A stretch of 64,000 nt of DNA from Ureibacillus endophyticus (GTDB lineage: Bacteria > Bacillota > Bacilli > Bacillales_A > Planococcaceae): NCBI RefSeq assembly GCF_003628435.1, contig NZ_RBZN01000004.1:1-64000 (forward strand). Reading direction: 5' to 3'. The position numbers and the translations under genes were made by a program. Under the pieces are notes generated by a model that was not told the DNA's origin, did not search any database, and worked only from the letters and a program-made list of their open reading frames with translations. Below, piece by piece: positions 38,410 to 45,807 of this stretch (position 1 is the stretch's first letter; each line of letters opens with the position of its first letter).

Positions 38410-39177
38410 TTGAATAAAAAATTTTTTATCATTGGGATTTTGCTTATTGCAATTGTCACGGTGACTGTAATAAATATTGTTTCTAAAAATATTCCAAAAG
38501 AAGTGGAAATAAAACAAAATTTCTCTCATGTAGAGGTAGATACGGACAATTCGGATATTATTTTTATTGCTTCTAAAGATAAAACAGCAAAAGTAGAGCT
38601 TGAAAATAGTAATAACAAGTATGAACTAATTGCAAATGTGCATGGTGATACGTTAGAGGTTGAGATCGAGCATAAATGGTTCAGACTATTTTCTTTTAAT
38701 TTCTTTTCAAAAACACCGAAATTAGTAATTTATCTACCGGAAAATATTTCTGGAACGATTACTGCAGAGACGGCGAATGGTTCAATTGAAGCTGACAAAC
38801 TTTCTGCTAAAGAAATGACTGTAGAAACGAATAACGGTGAAGTCTATTTAAGTAATTTAAAAGTTTCATCCCTTTATATTGAATCAGATAATGGGGAAGT
38901 CTTTTTAGAAAATATCGATGGTAAAATTGTAGGGGAGTCTTCCAATGGTGATATTTCACTTGTAAATGATACTTTAGATCAACCGGTAAATCTTGAAACA
39001 AATAATGGGACAATTTCAATTCAAACAAAAAATGAACCTAAAAATGTGACAATTGAAGTAGAAACTGATAATGGTGAAATTTCGATTTTTGGTAACGCAA
39101 ATGCAAAAACTGTATTTGGGAAAGGAAAAGAGTTAGTTAAGTTAAGTTCTAATAATGGGGATATTATTGTAGAATAG
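38410..39177 (+). CDS. DUF4097-family membrane-anchored adhesin-like protein
   Basis: 255 residues from TTG 38410, with AAAGGACG upstream. One N-terminal membrane helix (residues about 5-24) is followed by a beta-rich repeat domain. The repeating pattern ETANGSI, ETNNGEV, ESDNGEV, ESSNGDI, ETNNGTI and ETDNGEI, spaced about 20 residues apart, indicates a right-handed beta-solenoid of the DUF4097 (YvlB-like) type. It would be anchored to the membrane with the solenoid outside. Its function is unknown. Confidence 0.85.
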   Translation: MNKKFFIIGILLIAIVTVTVINIVSKNIPKEVEIKQNFSHVEVDTDNSDIIFIASKDKTAKVELENSNNKYELIANVHGDTLEVEIEHKWFRLFSFNFFSKTPKLVIYLPENISGTITAETANGSIEADKLSAKEMTVETNNGEVYLSNLKVSSLYIESDNGEVFLENIDGKIVGESSNGDISLVNDTLDQPVNLETNNGTISIQTKNEPKNVTIEVETDNGEISIFGNANAKTVFGKGKELVKLSSNNGDIIVE

Positions 39178-39194
39178 TAGAATTTTAAATGTTG

Positions 39195-39242
39195 AAAGAG
39201 GAAGAAGCAAGCTGGTAAATTTAAAGAATCTTCCTCTTTTTT
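39195..39242 (+). terminator. Terminator of the DUF4097 gene
   Basis: AAGAGGAAGA pairs with TCTTCCTCTT across a 23-base loop, followed by T's. Confidence 0.65.
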
Positions 39243-39426
39243 ATAATTAATTTTTTCACACTTATCTAACATCCGAAGTCACCTTTTCCACCTCCATAAT
39301 ATATACCACAATACGTATTTTCCTAAAGGAATTAAGTGAGGGAAAAAGAATACAATAAATAGTATTGAGTAAAAAGTTTTCCACTCGATAGAAACGCAAA
39401 ACTTTAAGTAAAGGTGAGTCATTTAT

Positions 39427-41799
39427 ATGAACGATGTGTTGGTGATTGATGCTGATTTAGCTTATCAACGTGCTGAACAGAAAGCAGAGAAGTATTTTAA
39501 TGATTTAGTCAAAGAAATAAAAGAAAAGACATATGACCAAACCTTAATTAATGATTTTCTATCGTGGAAAGGTAATCATATTCATCATCCAAAATTCTTT
39601 TCTTATTTTAGTAGAAAAAATCGAAAACCAAGTTCAAAAGAGTTTCATCAATATATTCAATGGCTTGATATGACCAATAAATTAGAAGGTTATTTGGATC
39701 GAAGTGTATCTTACTTATATTTGCGAGATTTAGGGAAGAAATTAAATGACCCTAAAACAGAGGAGAAAATTCAAAAGGAAGTTGCGCGGTTAAAAAATCA
39801 ATTAACTAATTCCTCTAGCAATGAGACAAATGAATTTTTCAATATAAGTCGTTTGTTTCGCAAAGCACAAAAAGAAGGAATCGACCATACTTTTGTTTGG
39901 CTAATGGATAAATTGAATGGGGTTGCTAGAAATATTCCAGAAGGATTAGATGCAGTGAATGCGCGAAGAAAGCTTATTAAAATTATTGCCGGAGTATTAA
40001 TGCATACTGCAGATGAGATGGATGAAGATGTTTCAGTCAACCGTGAAAATAAATTGGATCAGGCGATTCGGCTAGGGTACTCTTATGGTATAACTTATCC
40101 TTTTATCGATGATTTGTTGGATTCTCAAATACTATCCGAACAAGAAAAAATCAATTTCTCTGAAATCATAAGAACTGCATTAGTGACAGGAAACGTTCCA
40201 GAACTTGGGCAAGAATGGTCAGTAGAGAGACTTCAATTTATGCAGTATATTCATTCAGAACTGCAGGAAGCGTTTGAATATATAAAGTCCCACCAATCTC
40301 ATGAAAACCTTCATAAATTTTTCGAGCAAGCGTATGTTTTTTTTAATTCTCAAGAAGTCGACCGAAGAAAGAATCTGACAAATGCCCATTATTCTAATGA
40401 AGAAATTTATATACCTATTATTTTAAAATCCTCTTCCTCCAGATTAATTTCACGCTCAATTCTCACTGTTTCCGATGATGAAGGATTTGAAAATCGGATA
40501 TTTTTATATGGGATTTACAATCAACTTGCGGATGATTTTGCTGATATGTTTGATGATATGAAAGATGGGGCAGTGACGCCATACACTTATTATTTGAAGC
40601 ATCATAAATATCGTTCAGATTTAATTAACCCCTTTGAAATGTATTGGGCAGTTATTGTAAACCTTATACACAATGTCTATGAATCTGACCCGAAAACTAA
40701 AGATGTAATATTAAACCGGGCAATCAATGGGTTGAAGCGTTTTAAAGAAAAACATGGACAACGAAAATATAAAGAAGTAATGAGTCAATTTGCCTCAGGA
40801 TTTGCTTTTAATAAAGTACTACAAAGAATGGTAGATTTAGCCGATGATGTTGACTTTTTTGATAAATTACTACGCGATCATATGATAACAAGTTTGAAAA
40901 ATGAAAGTGATGAGCAAGAACAATTTAAGGAAACCATTGAGTCTGTGAGGGAACATTTAAATCAACATTTAGAAATTTCCAGAGACGCTCAAATTACGAG
41001 TTTTAAAGATAAAATAAACGATGCAGCTAATTATAGTTTATCGAGTGGTGGAAAAAGGTTAAGACCTATTATTACTTGGTTTACTGGGGTAAAGCTATAT
41101 GGGGTGAATGAAGACTCCATACTTCCGCTACTTAAGTCACTAGAATATATGCATACCGCTTCACTCATTTTTGATGACTTACCTTCTCAAGATAATGCTT
41201 TGTTAAGAAGAGGACGTAGAACGATACATGAAGTATACAATGTAGCAATTGCAGAATTAACAGGTATATTTTTAACTCAAAAGGCAATTGAAGAACAATG
41301 TATACTTAATAGTTTTCAAACAGAAACGATATTAAAGCTAATTCAATATACAGCCCAGATAACTTCGAATATGTGTAAGGGCCAGATGATGGATTTAGAA
41401 TCAAAAGAGAAGACTTTAACATTAGAACAATTAAATACCATGTGTTTTTATAAAACCGGGTTAGGCTTTGAAGCAGCTTTAGTGATGCCAGCTATTTTAG
41501 CAAATGCAAAGGAAACTGATATACAAGCATTGAAAAAATATGCCAAACATGCAGGAATCGCCTTTCAAATTAAAGATGATTTACTTGATGTGGAAGGGAA
41601 TACGGTTGAATTAGGGAAACAAGCAGGAAAAGACAATGAAAATAATAATTCTACTTTTGTTTCAGTCTTGGGTGTTGAAAAGGCAAAAATCGAAATGTAT
41701 GAGCATTACAGCTTAGCACTAGAGGCTTTAGAAGAGATACCGGCTAACACGAATTTCTTAAAATATATATTAAATTACTTGATTTATAGAGATAACTAA
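39427..41799 (+). CDS. Tandem-domain isoprenoid synthase: class I synthase-like domain fused to polyprenyl synthase
   Basis: 790 residues. The C-terminal part (about 505-790) is a standard trans-prenyltransferase. GGKRLRP is at 541-547, the first aspartate motif DDLPSQD at 583-589, LRRGRRTIHE follows, and the second motif is KDDLLD near 716-721. The N-terminal 490 residues are also helical and carry DDLLD at 228-232 and DDFADMFDD at 369-377. These are the two metal-binding motifs expected of a class I isoprenoid synthase fold. It may therefore make a prenyl diphosphate and convert it in one chain. AAAGGTGAG precedes the ATG. No other terpenoid gene is adjacent. The N-terminal reaction is unknown. 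Confidence 0.82.
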   Translation: MNDVLVIDADLAYQRAEQKAEKYFNDLVKEIKEKTYDQTLINDFLSWKGNHIHHPKFFSYFSRKNRKPSSKEFHQYIQWLDMTNKLEGYLDRSVSYLYLRDLGKKLNDPKTEEKIQKEVARLKNQLTNSSSNETNEFFNISRLFRKAQKEGIDHTFVWLMDKLNGVARNIPEGLDAVNARRKLIKIIAGVLMHTADEMDEDVSVNRENKLDQAIRLGYSYGITYPFIDDLLDSQILSEQEKINFSEIIRTALVTGNVPELGQEWSVERLQFMQYIHSELQEAFEYIKSHQSHENLHKFFEQAYVFFNSQEVDRRKNLTNAHYSNEEIYIPIILKSSSSRLISRSILTVSDDEGFENRIFLYGIYNQLADDFADMFDDMKDGAVTPYTYYLKHHKYRSDLINPFEMYWAVIVNLIHNVYESDPKTKDVILNRAINGLKRFKEKHGQRKYKEVMSQFASGFAFNKVLQRMVDLADDVDFFDKLLRDHMITSLKNESDEQEQFKETIESVREHLNQHLEISRDAQITSFKDKINDAANYSLSSGGKRLRPIITWFTGVKLYGVNEDSILPLLKSLEYMHTASLIFDDLPSQDNALLRRGRRTIHEVYNVAIAELTGIFLTQKAIEEQCILNSFQTETILKLIQYTAQITSNMCKGQMMDLESKEKTLTLEQLNTMCFYKTGLGFEAALVMPAILANAKETDIQALKKYAKHAGIAFQIKDDLLDVEGNTVELGKQAGKDNENNNSTFVSVLGVEKAKIEMYEHYSLALEALEEIPANTNFLKYILNYLIYRDN

Positions 41800-41801
41800 A
41801 T

Positions 41802-41841
41802 AGGGTTTCCATGGGATAATAACCACGGAAACCCTGTTTTT
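41802..41841. terminator. Bidirectional terminator
   Basis: AGGGTTTCC pairs with GGAAACCCT with an inner TGG/CCA match, followed by TTTTT. It lies between the isoprenoid-synthase gene and the converging EamA gene. Confidence 0.8.
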
Positions 41842-42757
41842 ATTGAATTTGTTCTATTTTATCACTATGGCTGTTTGCAATCGTTTCTTTTTTTCCATAG
41901 AAGTTCACAACGATCACACCTGAAATAGCGATAAGACCACCGATAAGGGAAAGGGAGGAAGGCAGTTCACTTAGCCAAATCCAAGCGACAATGATAGCAA
42001 TCACTGGTTCAAGGTAAAGAATACTTGATATAGAACTAGCATTGGCAAGAGATAACGCCATTGCCCAAGTTAAGTAAGCGATAGCAGTAGGGAAGATACC
42101 AATATAAATTGAGGTTAAATTTGCCTCTAAAGTAGCTGTTTGGAGAGTTGTCAATAACCCAGGTGCAAAAATTAAAAATGGAATTGTTCCTGCCCAAGTA
42201 CAATAAGCTGTTAATTCAATCGCACTGTATCTAGTGAAAAATGGTTTTTGGTACACAAAAAAGAGGGAGGTCGCAATCGCTGCGAGTAGTGTTAAAAATA
42301 TACCAGGTGCAATACCAAAGGATGTATCACCAGAACCAATCGCAATTAATAGTATGCCGATAAACCCAAATCCTAATCCAACCCAACCAATTTTTCCTAA
42401 TCGTTCTTTTAAAATGATTATCGCTAGAATCGTTGTGAAGATTGGTCCAGAACCGATTAACATACCTGCTGTTCCTGCACTAATGGTTAATTGTCCATTC
42501 GTAGCACAAATATGATACCCACTAATTCCAATCCAACCTAGGAGCATAATTTTCCAAAAGTCTTCCTTCTTTGGTAAACGAATTTTAAAACTTGGAATAC
42601 AAGCGAGTATCGCAAAAATTACAGATGCTAATAGAAAACGAAATAAAATAAGATGTCCTGCAGAAAAGCCTCCACTTAAGCTAACACTATTTGCCGCGAA
42701 GGTTGATCCCCATATAACAACAGTGAAAAGTCCTAATAATAATGCTTTTGAATTCAA
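41840..42757 (-). CDS. EamA/DMT-family transporter
   Basis: A 305-residue drug/metabolite transporter family protein made of two EamA repeats with about ten helices. The first repeat has LLGLFTVVIWGSTFAANSVSL and LILFRFLLASVIFA. The second begins GIAPGIFLTLLAAIATSLFFVYQK and ends LYLEPVIAIIVAWIWLSE. Such proteins export amino acids or metabolites; the substrate cannot be told. It converges on the isoprenoid-synthase gene and stands alone. Confidence 0.9.
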   Translation of the reverse strand: MNSKALLLGLFTVVIWGSTFAANSVSLSGGFSAGHLILFRFLLASVIFAILACIPSFKIRLPKKEDFWKIMLLGWIGISGYHICATNGQLTISAGTAGMLIGSGPIFTTILAIIILKERLGKIGWVGLGFGFIGILLIAIGSGDTSFGIAPGIFLTLLAAIATSLFFVYQKPFFTRYSAIELTAYCTWAGTIPFLIFAPGLLTTLQTATLEANLTSIYIGIFPTAIAYLTWAMALSLANASSISSILYLEPVIAIIVAWIWLSELPSSLSLIGGLIAISGVIVVNFYGKKETIANSHSDKIEQIQ

Positions 42758-42881
42758 TTACTTTCACCATACTTTCTACAATAAATCATAGAAACAATCT
42801 TCTCACGTTCTCTATCATATTAGCAATATTTTTTTGTGGCTATTACAAAAGATAAATGAGCCCATAATGGACAACAAAAAA

Positions 42882-42902
42882 GAGAGTTTAACTTCAACTC
42901 TC
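42882..42902 (-). terminator. Terminator of degV
   Basis: GAGAGTT pairs with AACTCTC. On the minus strand it is followed by TTTTTT. Confidence 0.75.
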
Positions 42903-42922
42903 AAAATTACTAAACTATAAAT

Positions 42923-43753
42923 TTAGAATGAAATAATCATGCCGTCTTTTCCTGCATATGTGCCAATGGCTGCGCCCATGTAATTGACAATAATCTTTTT
43001 CGGATTAAATCGATGGAAAAGATTTTGCTTTAATGCTTCCACTTCTTCTAAATTTCCGGTATGGGAAATTCCAATTGTTACATTGGAAAAGTCTTTCCCC
43101 CTTTCTTGAAGGAGTTCGAATATGCGATTTTGAAGTTTTTTCTTCCCACGGATTTTTTCATACACTTCAACCTTTCCGCCTTCAACTCTTTCTAATATAA
43201 CTTTAATATTTAAAATCTTTGCTAAAGAACCTTCAAATTTACTTAATCGTCCGCCTTTGACAATGTTCTCTAAAGTATTTAGTATGACAAGGATATTCAT
43301 ATTATCTCGGTATTCAGTCAGGTTTTTAACGATTTCCTCTACTGAAAGCCCCTGTTTCACAAGTTCCGCTGCTCGAATGACTTGTAAACCGTGTCCAAGG
43401 GAAGCTGCTAATGTATCAAAAATCGTTACATTTGAACAATTAGCTAATTCCTTCCCAATACAAGCTGATTGATAAGTTCCACTTAGTCCAGAAGACACTG
43501 TTAAACATAAAATGTCTATATCTTTATCGTATTTAGAAAAGCTATCTACAAATGTTGCTGGAGAAGGTTGAGAAGTTTTTGGAAGTTTATTGGAACTAAA
43601 CATTTTTTCTAAAAACTCCTCTGAAGAAATATCTACCTTTTCTTTATAATCTTTGCCATCAAGTGTAACGGTGATTGGGATCACATCTATGTCATATTGT
43701 TCTATGTATTTAACAGGTAAGTCTGCAGAACTATCTGTTATGATTTTTATCAT
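42923..43753 (-). CDS. DegV-family fatty-acid-binding protein
   Basis: 276 residues. TDSSADLP at the start, SQPSPATF near residue 60 and the SSGLSGTYQSA loop are the family signature that holds a fatty-acid carboxylate. VEGGKVEVYEKIRGKKK and the C-terminal GTYAGKDGMI complete the fold. In Firmicutes, DegV/FakB proteins present fatty acids to the FakA kinase for phospholipid synthesis. No fakA lies here, so partner and ligand are inferred from the family only. Confidence 0.92.
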   Translation of the reverse strand: MIKIITDSSADLPVKYIEQYDIDVIPITVTLDGKDYKEKVDISSEEFLEKMFSSNKLPKTSQPSPATFVDSFSKYDKDIDILCLTVSSGLSGTYQSACIGKELANCSNVTIFDTLAASLGHGLQVIRAAELVKQGLSVEEIVKNLTEYRDNMNILVILNTLENIVKGGRLSKFEGSLAKILNIKVILERVEGGKVEVYEKIRGKKKLQNRIFELLQERGKDFSNVTIGISHTGNLEEVEALKQNLFHRFNPKKIIVNYMGAAIGTYAGKDGMIISF

Positions 43754-43840
43754 TTCTGAAAACCCCTTCGATTATTAATAGGTGATATCTATTATAAACA
43801 TTATACAAATTTAGATAAATCAAAATTGACTATACATTGT

Positions 43841-43871
43841 AAAAAAACCCCCATCTCATTTTAAGATGGGG
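43841..43871 (-). terminator. Terminator of cotJC
   Basis: CCCCATCT pairs with AGATGGGG. On the minus strand a run of seven Ts follows. Confidence 0.85.
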
Positions 43872-43880
43872 TATGGTTCA

Positions 43881-44450
43881 TTAATAAAACTTCTTCTTAC
43901 CTTGTTCATCTTTTAAAATTTCAACGGCCTCTCTAAATCGAAGGGAATGGACAATTTCACGTTCACGGAGGAATTTTAAACCATCATTTAAATCTGGGTC
44001 ATCAGATAAATCAATAATCCATTGATAAGTAGCGCGGGCTTTTTCTTCAGCGGCAATATCTTCATAAAGGTCTGCTATTGGGTCACCTTTTGCTTGAATA
44101 TACGTAGCTGTCCATGGTACCCCAGATGCATCGTGATAGAATAACGCTCGATCGTGGTTTACGTAATGGTCTCCTAAACCTGCTGCTTTCATCATCTCTG
44201 GTGTCGCATCTTTCGTCAGTTTATACACCATCGTTGCAATCATCTCTAAATGTGAGAACTCTTCCATTGCAATGTCATTTAATAATCCAATAACTTTGTC
44301 AGGAATGGTATAACGTTGATTCATATAACGTAAAGCAGCTGCAAGTTCGCCGTCAGCTCCTCCATATTGCTCAATCAAAAACTTCGCAAGCATTGGGTTA
44401 CATTGACTTACTCTAACGGGATATTGGAGTTTCTTTTCATAGTAAAACAT
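43881..44450 (-). CDS. cotJC: Spore coat protein CotJC, manganese-catalase family
   Basis: 189 residues from ATG 44450 (MFYYEKKLQYPV), the same length as B. subtilis CotJC. A frame extending to 44480 lacks a ribosome-binding site. The di-manganese ferritin-like bundle shows EQYGGADGELAAALRYMNQRY, AMEEFSHLEMIATMV, EDIAAEEKARATYQW and REREIVHSLRF, supplying Glu and His ligands. It lies downstream of cotJB but is separated from it by a repeat array of about 400 bp. It may detoxify peroxide or be packaged in the inner coat. Confidence 0.95.
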   Translation of the reverse strand: MFYYEKKLQYPVRVSQCNPMLAKFLIEQYGGADGELAAALRYMNQRYTIPDKVIGLLNDIAMEEFSHLEMIATMVYKLTKDATPEMMKAAGLGDHYVNHDRALFYHDASGVPWTATYIQAKGDPIADLYEDIAAEEKARATYQWIIDLSDDPDLNDGLKFLREREIVHSLRFREAVEILKDEQGKKKFY

Positions 44451-44549
44451 CCCTTTATTTTCTCCCCTCACATTCAACATGAATTAATAAAACTTGAAAT
44501 TTGCATTTTCAAGATGACTAATAGCTGTTGCTCATTAGAAGTTTTTTCA

Positions 44550-44940
44550 GTGCCATCTAGAGCTGAACGTGCTCCGGTTTTCGGATTGTCTAGCTGCGGC
44601 GGCTAACTCCTCGGACACTTCAATTTCCTCCTACGCGTGTAAACACGCTTGTCGGAAGTCTCCAGTGTCTGTCGGAGCTGGTCGAGCCGCCTTCGCTTTT
44701 CGGATTGTCTAGCTCCGCGCGTTAGCCGTTCGGAAACTTCGACTTCCTCCTGCGTGTGCGAGCACACTTATCAGAAGTCTCCAGTTTCTGTCACGGCTGA
44801 ACGAACGCGCTCCGCTTTTCTAATGTCTAGCTGCGGCGGCTAGCTCCTCGGACACTTCAACTTCCTCCTACGCGTGTAAACACGCTTGTCGGAAGTCTCC
44901 AGTGTCTGTCGGAGCTGGTCGAGCCGCCTTCGCTTTTCTA
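44550..44940. repeat. GC-rich palindromic repeat array between cotJB and cotJC
   Basis: Three units of about 118-119 bases start at TGTCTAG (44587, 44706, 44824), preceded by a partial unit. Units one and three are nearly identical. Each can fold: GGCGGCT near the start pairs with AGCCGCC near the end, GGACACT with AGTGTCT-like sequence, and CGCGTGT-AA-ACACGC forms the tip. Composition is far richer in G+C than the flanking genes. The last unit ends inside the cotJB stop codon. Confidence 0.88.
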
Positions 44941-45201
44941 GACTTGCCATGGCCATGGGGTGTCGTCTATGTCCCATGGGTAGTTGGAGTAGCTTCTTCC
45001 AAAGTTCATGAGCGGGCCGAATTTTTTCTCGAATTCTACTTTTAGTTGCATACTCTTTTTGGCTAATTCGTTAAATTGTTTTACTGCATCTAAATCGTTT
45101 GGGTGGGTGTCAAGGTAAAGGTTTAATTCTACAATGGCGAAGTCGATTGCTTGTAGTTCCTCAAGGCATTGATAGTATTCAGGTGGCATTTGTTTAGCCA
45201 T
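44938..45201 (-). CDS. cotJB: Spore coat protein CotJB
   Basis: 87 residues. It has the family pattern QCLEELQAIDFAIVELNLYLDTHPND and the aromatic tail WDIDDTPWPWQV. It overlaps cotJA by 8 bases, indicating translational coupling. It is needed with CotJA for assembly of CotJC-containing coat material in B. subtilis. Its stop codon adjoins the GC-rich repeat array. Confidence 0.93.
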   Translation of the reverse strand: MAKQMPPEYYQCLEELQAIDFAIVELNLYLDTHPNDLDAVKQFNELAKKSMQLKVEFEKKFGPLMNFGRSYSNYPWDIDDTPWPWQV

Positions 45202-45418
45202 GTTTATTCACCCCTTTATTTGGATCAGGATAAGGGCTATATAATTGTGGCCAAAGTGTACCGTGCATCAATGCTTGCTTCGGAGTAAATTGTTGTAGTC
45301 CTGGAGGTTGGAAATTCATATAGAGTTGTGGAGGTGTGTTATAACTTTTTACTCGTATTGGTTTACACGGATCAAAAGGACCCACATACGGTTCCCAATA
45401 CTTATATTCTGAATGCAT
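45194..45418 (-). CDS. cotJA: Spore coat-associated protein CotJA
   Basis: 74 residues, rich in proline, tyrosine and aromatic residues (YKYWEPYVGPFDPCKPI, QLYMNFQPPGLQQFTP), with the LMHGTLWPQLYSPY segment typical of CotJA. AGGAGG lies just upstream. It is the first gene of the cotJ operon, behind a well-matched sigma-E promoter. Confidence 0.92.
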   Translation of the reverse strand: MHSEYKYWEPYVGPFDPCKPIRVKSYNTPPQLYMNFQPPGLQQFTPKQALMHGTLWPQLYSPYPDPNKGVNKHG

Positions 45419-45447
45419 AAAATCCTCCTTTCATTTGCACTAACTTA

Positions 45448-45476
45448 TGTGTATGAATGGAAAAATTCAATTATTC
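45448..45476 (-). promoter_or_regulatory. Sigma-E promoter of the cotJ operon
   Basis: On the minus strand GAATAAT (45476-45470), a 14-base spacer and CATACACA (45455-45448) match the mother-cell sigma-E consensus at 6 of 7 and about 7 of 8 positions. Transcription would begin near 45440, about 20 bases before the cotJA start. The cotJ operon of B. subtilis is sigma-E dependent. Confidence 0.8.
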
Positions 45477-45749
45477 CCAGAAAAGTCTTATACAAATTGT
45501 GAAGAAATAGAAGAACATGGTTTTATTGAGTTGTTCTATTTAAATAGACTTTTAATTTATTTACTTGATTGTCTTTTAATTTTTTTCCCATTAAATAACT
45601 AAAAATTTATTAGGCATTATATAAAAGCCAATTTAATATGATGGTAAAGAGCTCACTGATTTTTAGATTCAGCGAAGCTCTTTTATTCTATATAAATCAA
45701 GGGCATTAACTGCACTAATGAAAAGACCTAAATTCATCTCAAGTATTCG

Positions 45750-45778
45750 GTATCATTTGTGGACTAACTTCATACTAT
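45750..45778 (+). promoter_or_regulatory. Candidate sigma-E promoter of prkA
   Basis: CATACTAT at 45771-45778 is a good sigma-E -10. GTATCAT 14 bases upstream is a partial -35. The transcript would begin near 45785, downstream of the ATG at 45718 that gives the longest prkA frame, which argues that this longer start is not used. No other gene is seen in the rest of the cotJA-prkA gap. Confidence 0.55.
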
Positions 45779-45807
45779 GTAAAAAAGCCCTGAATGGAGG
45801 GAGAACT

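Noticed and set aside
44550..44940. ORFs of 64-79 codons on the plus strand in the GC-rich array
   Set aside because: They arise from repeated GC-rich sequence, share residues because of the repeats, and have no ribosome-binding sites.
45718..45807. 30-residue N-terminal extension of PrkA
   Set aside because: It has no ribosome-binding site, no match to PrkA homologues, and contains a sigma-E-like promoter and the Shine-Dalgarno of the shorter protein.
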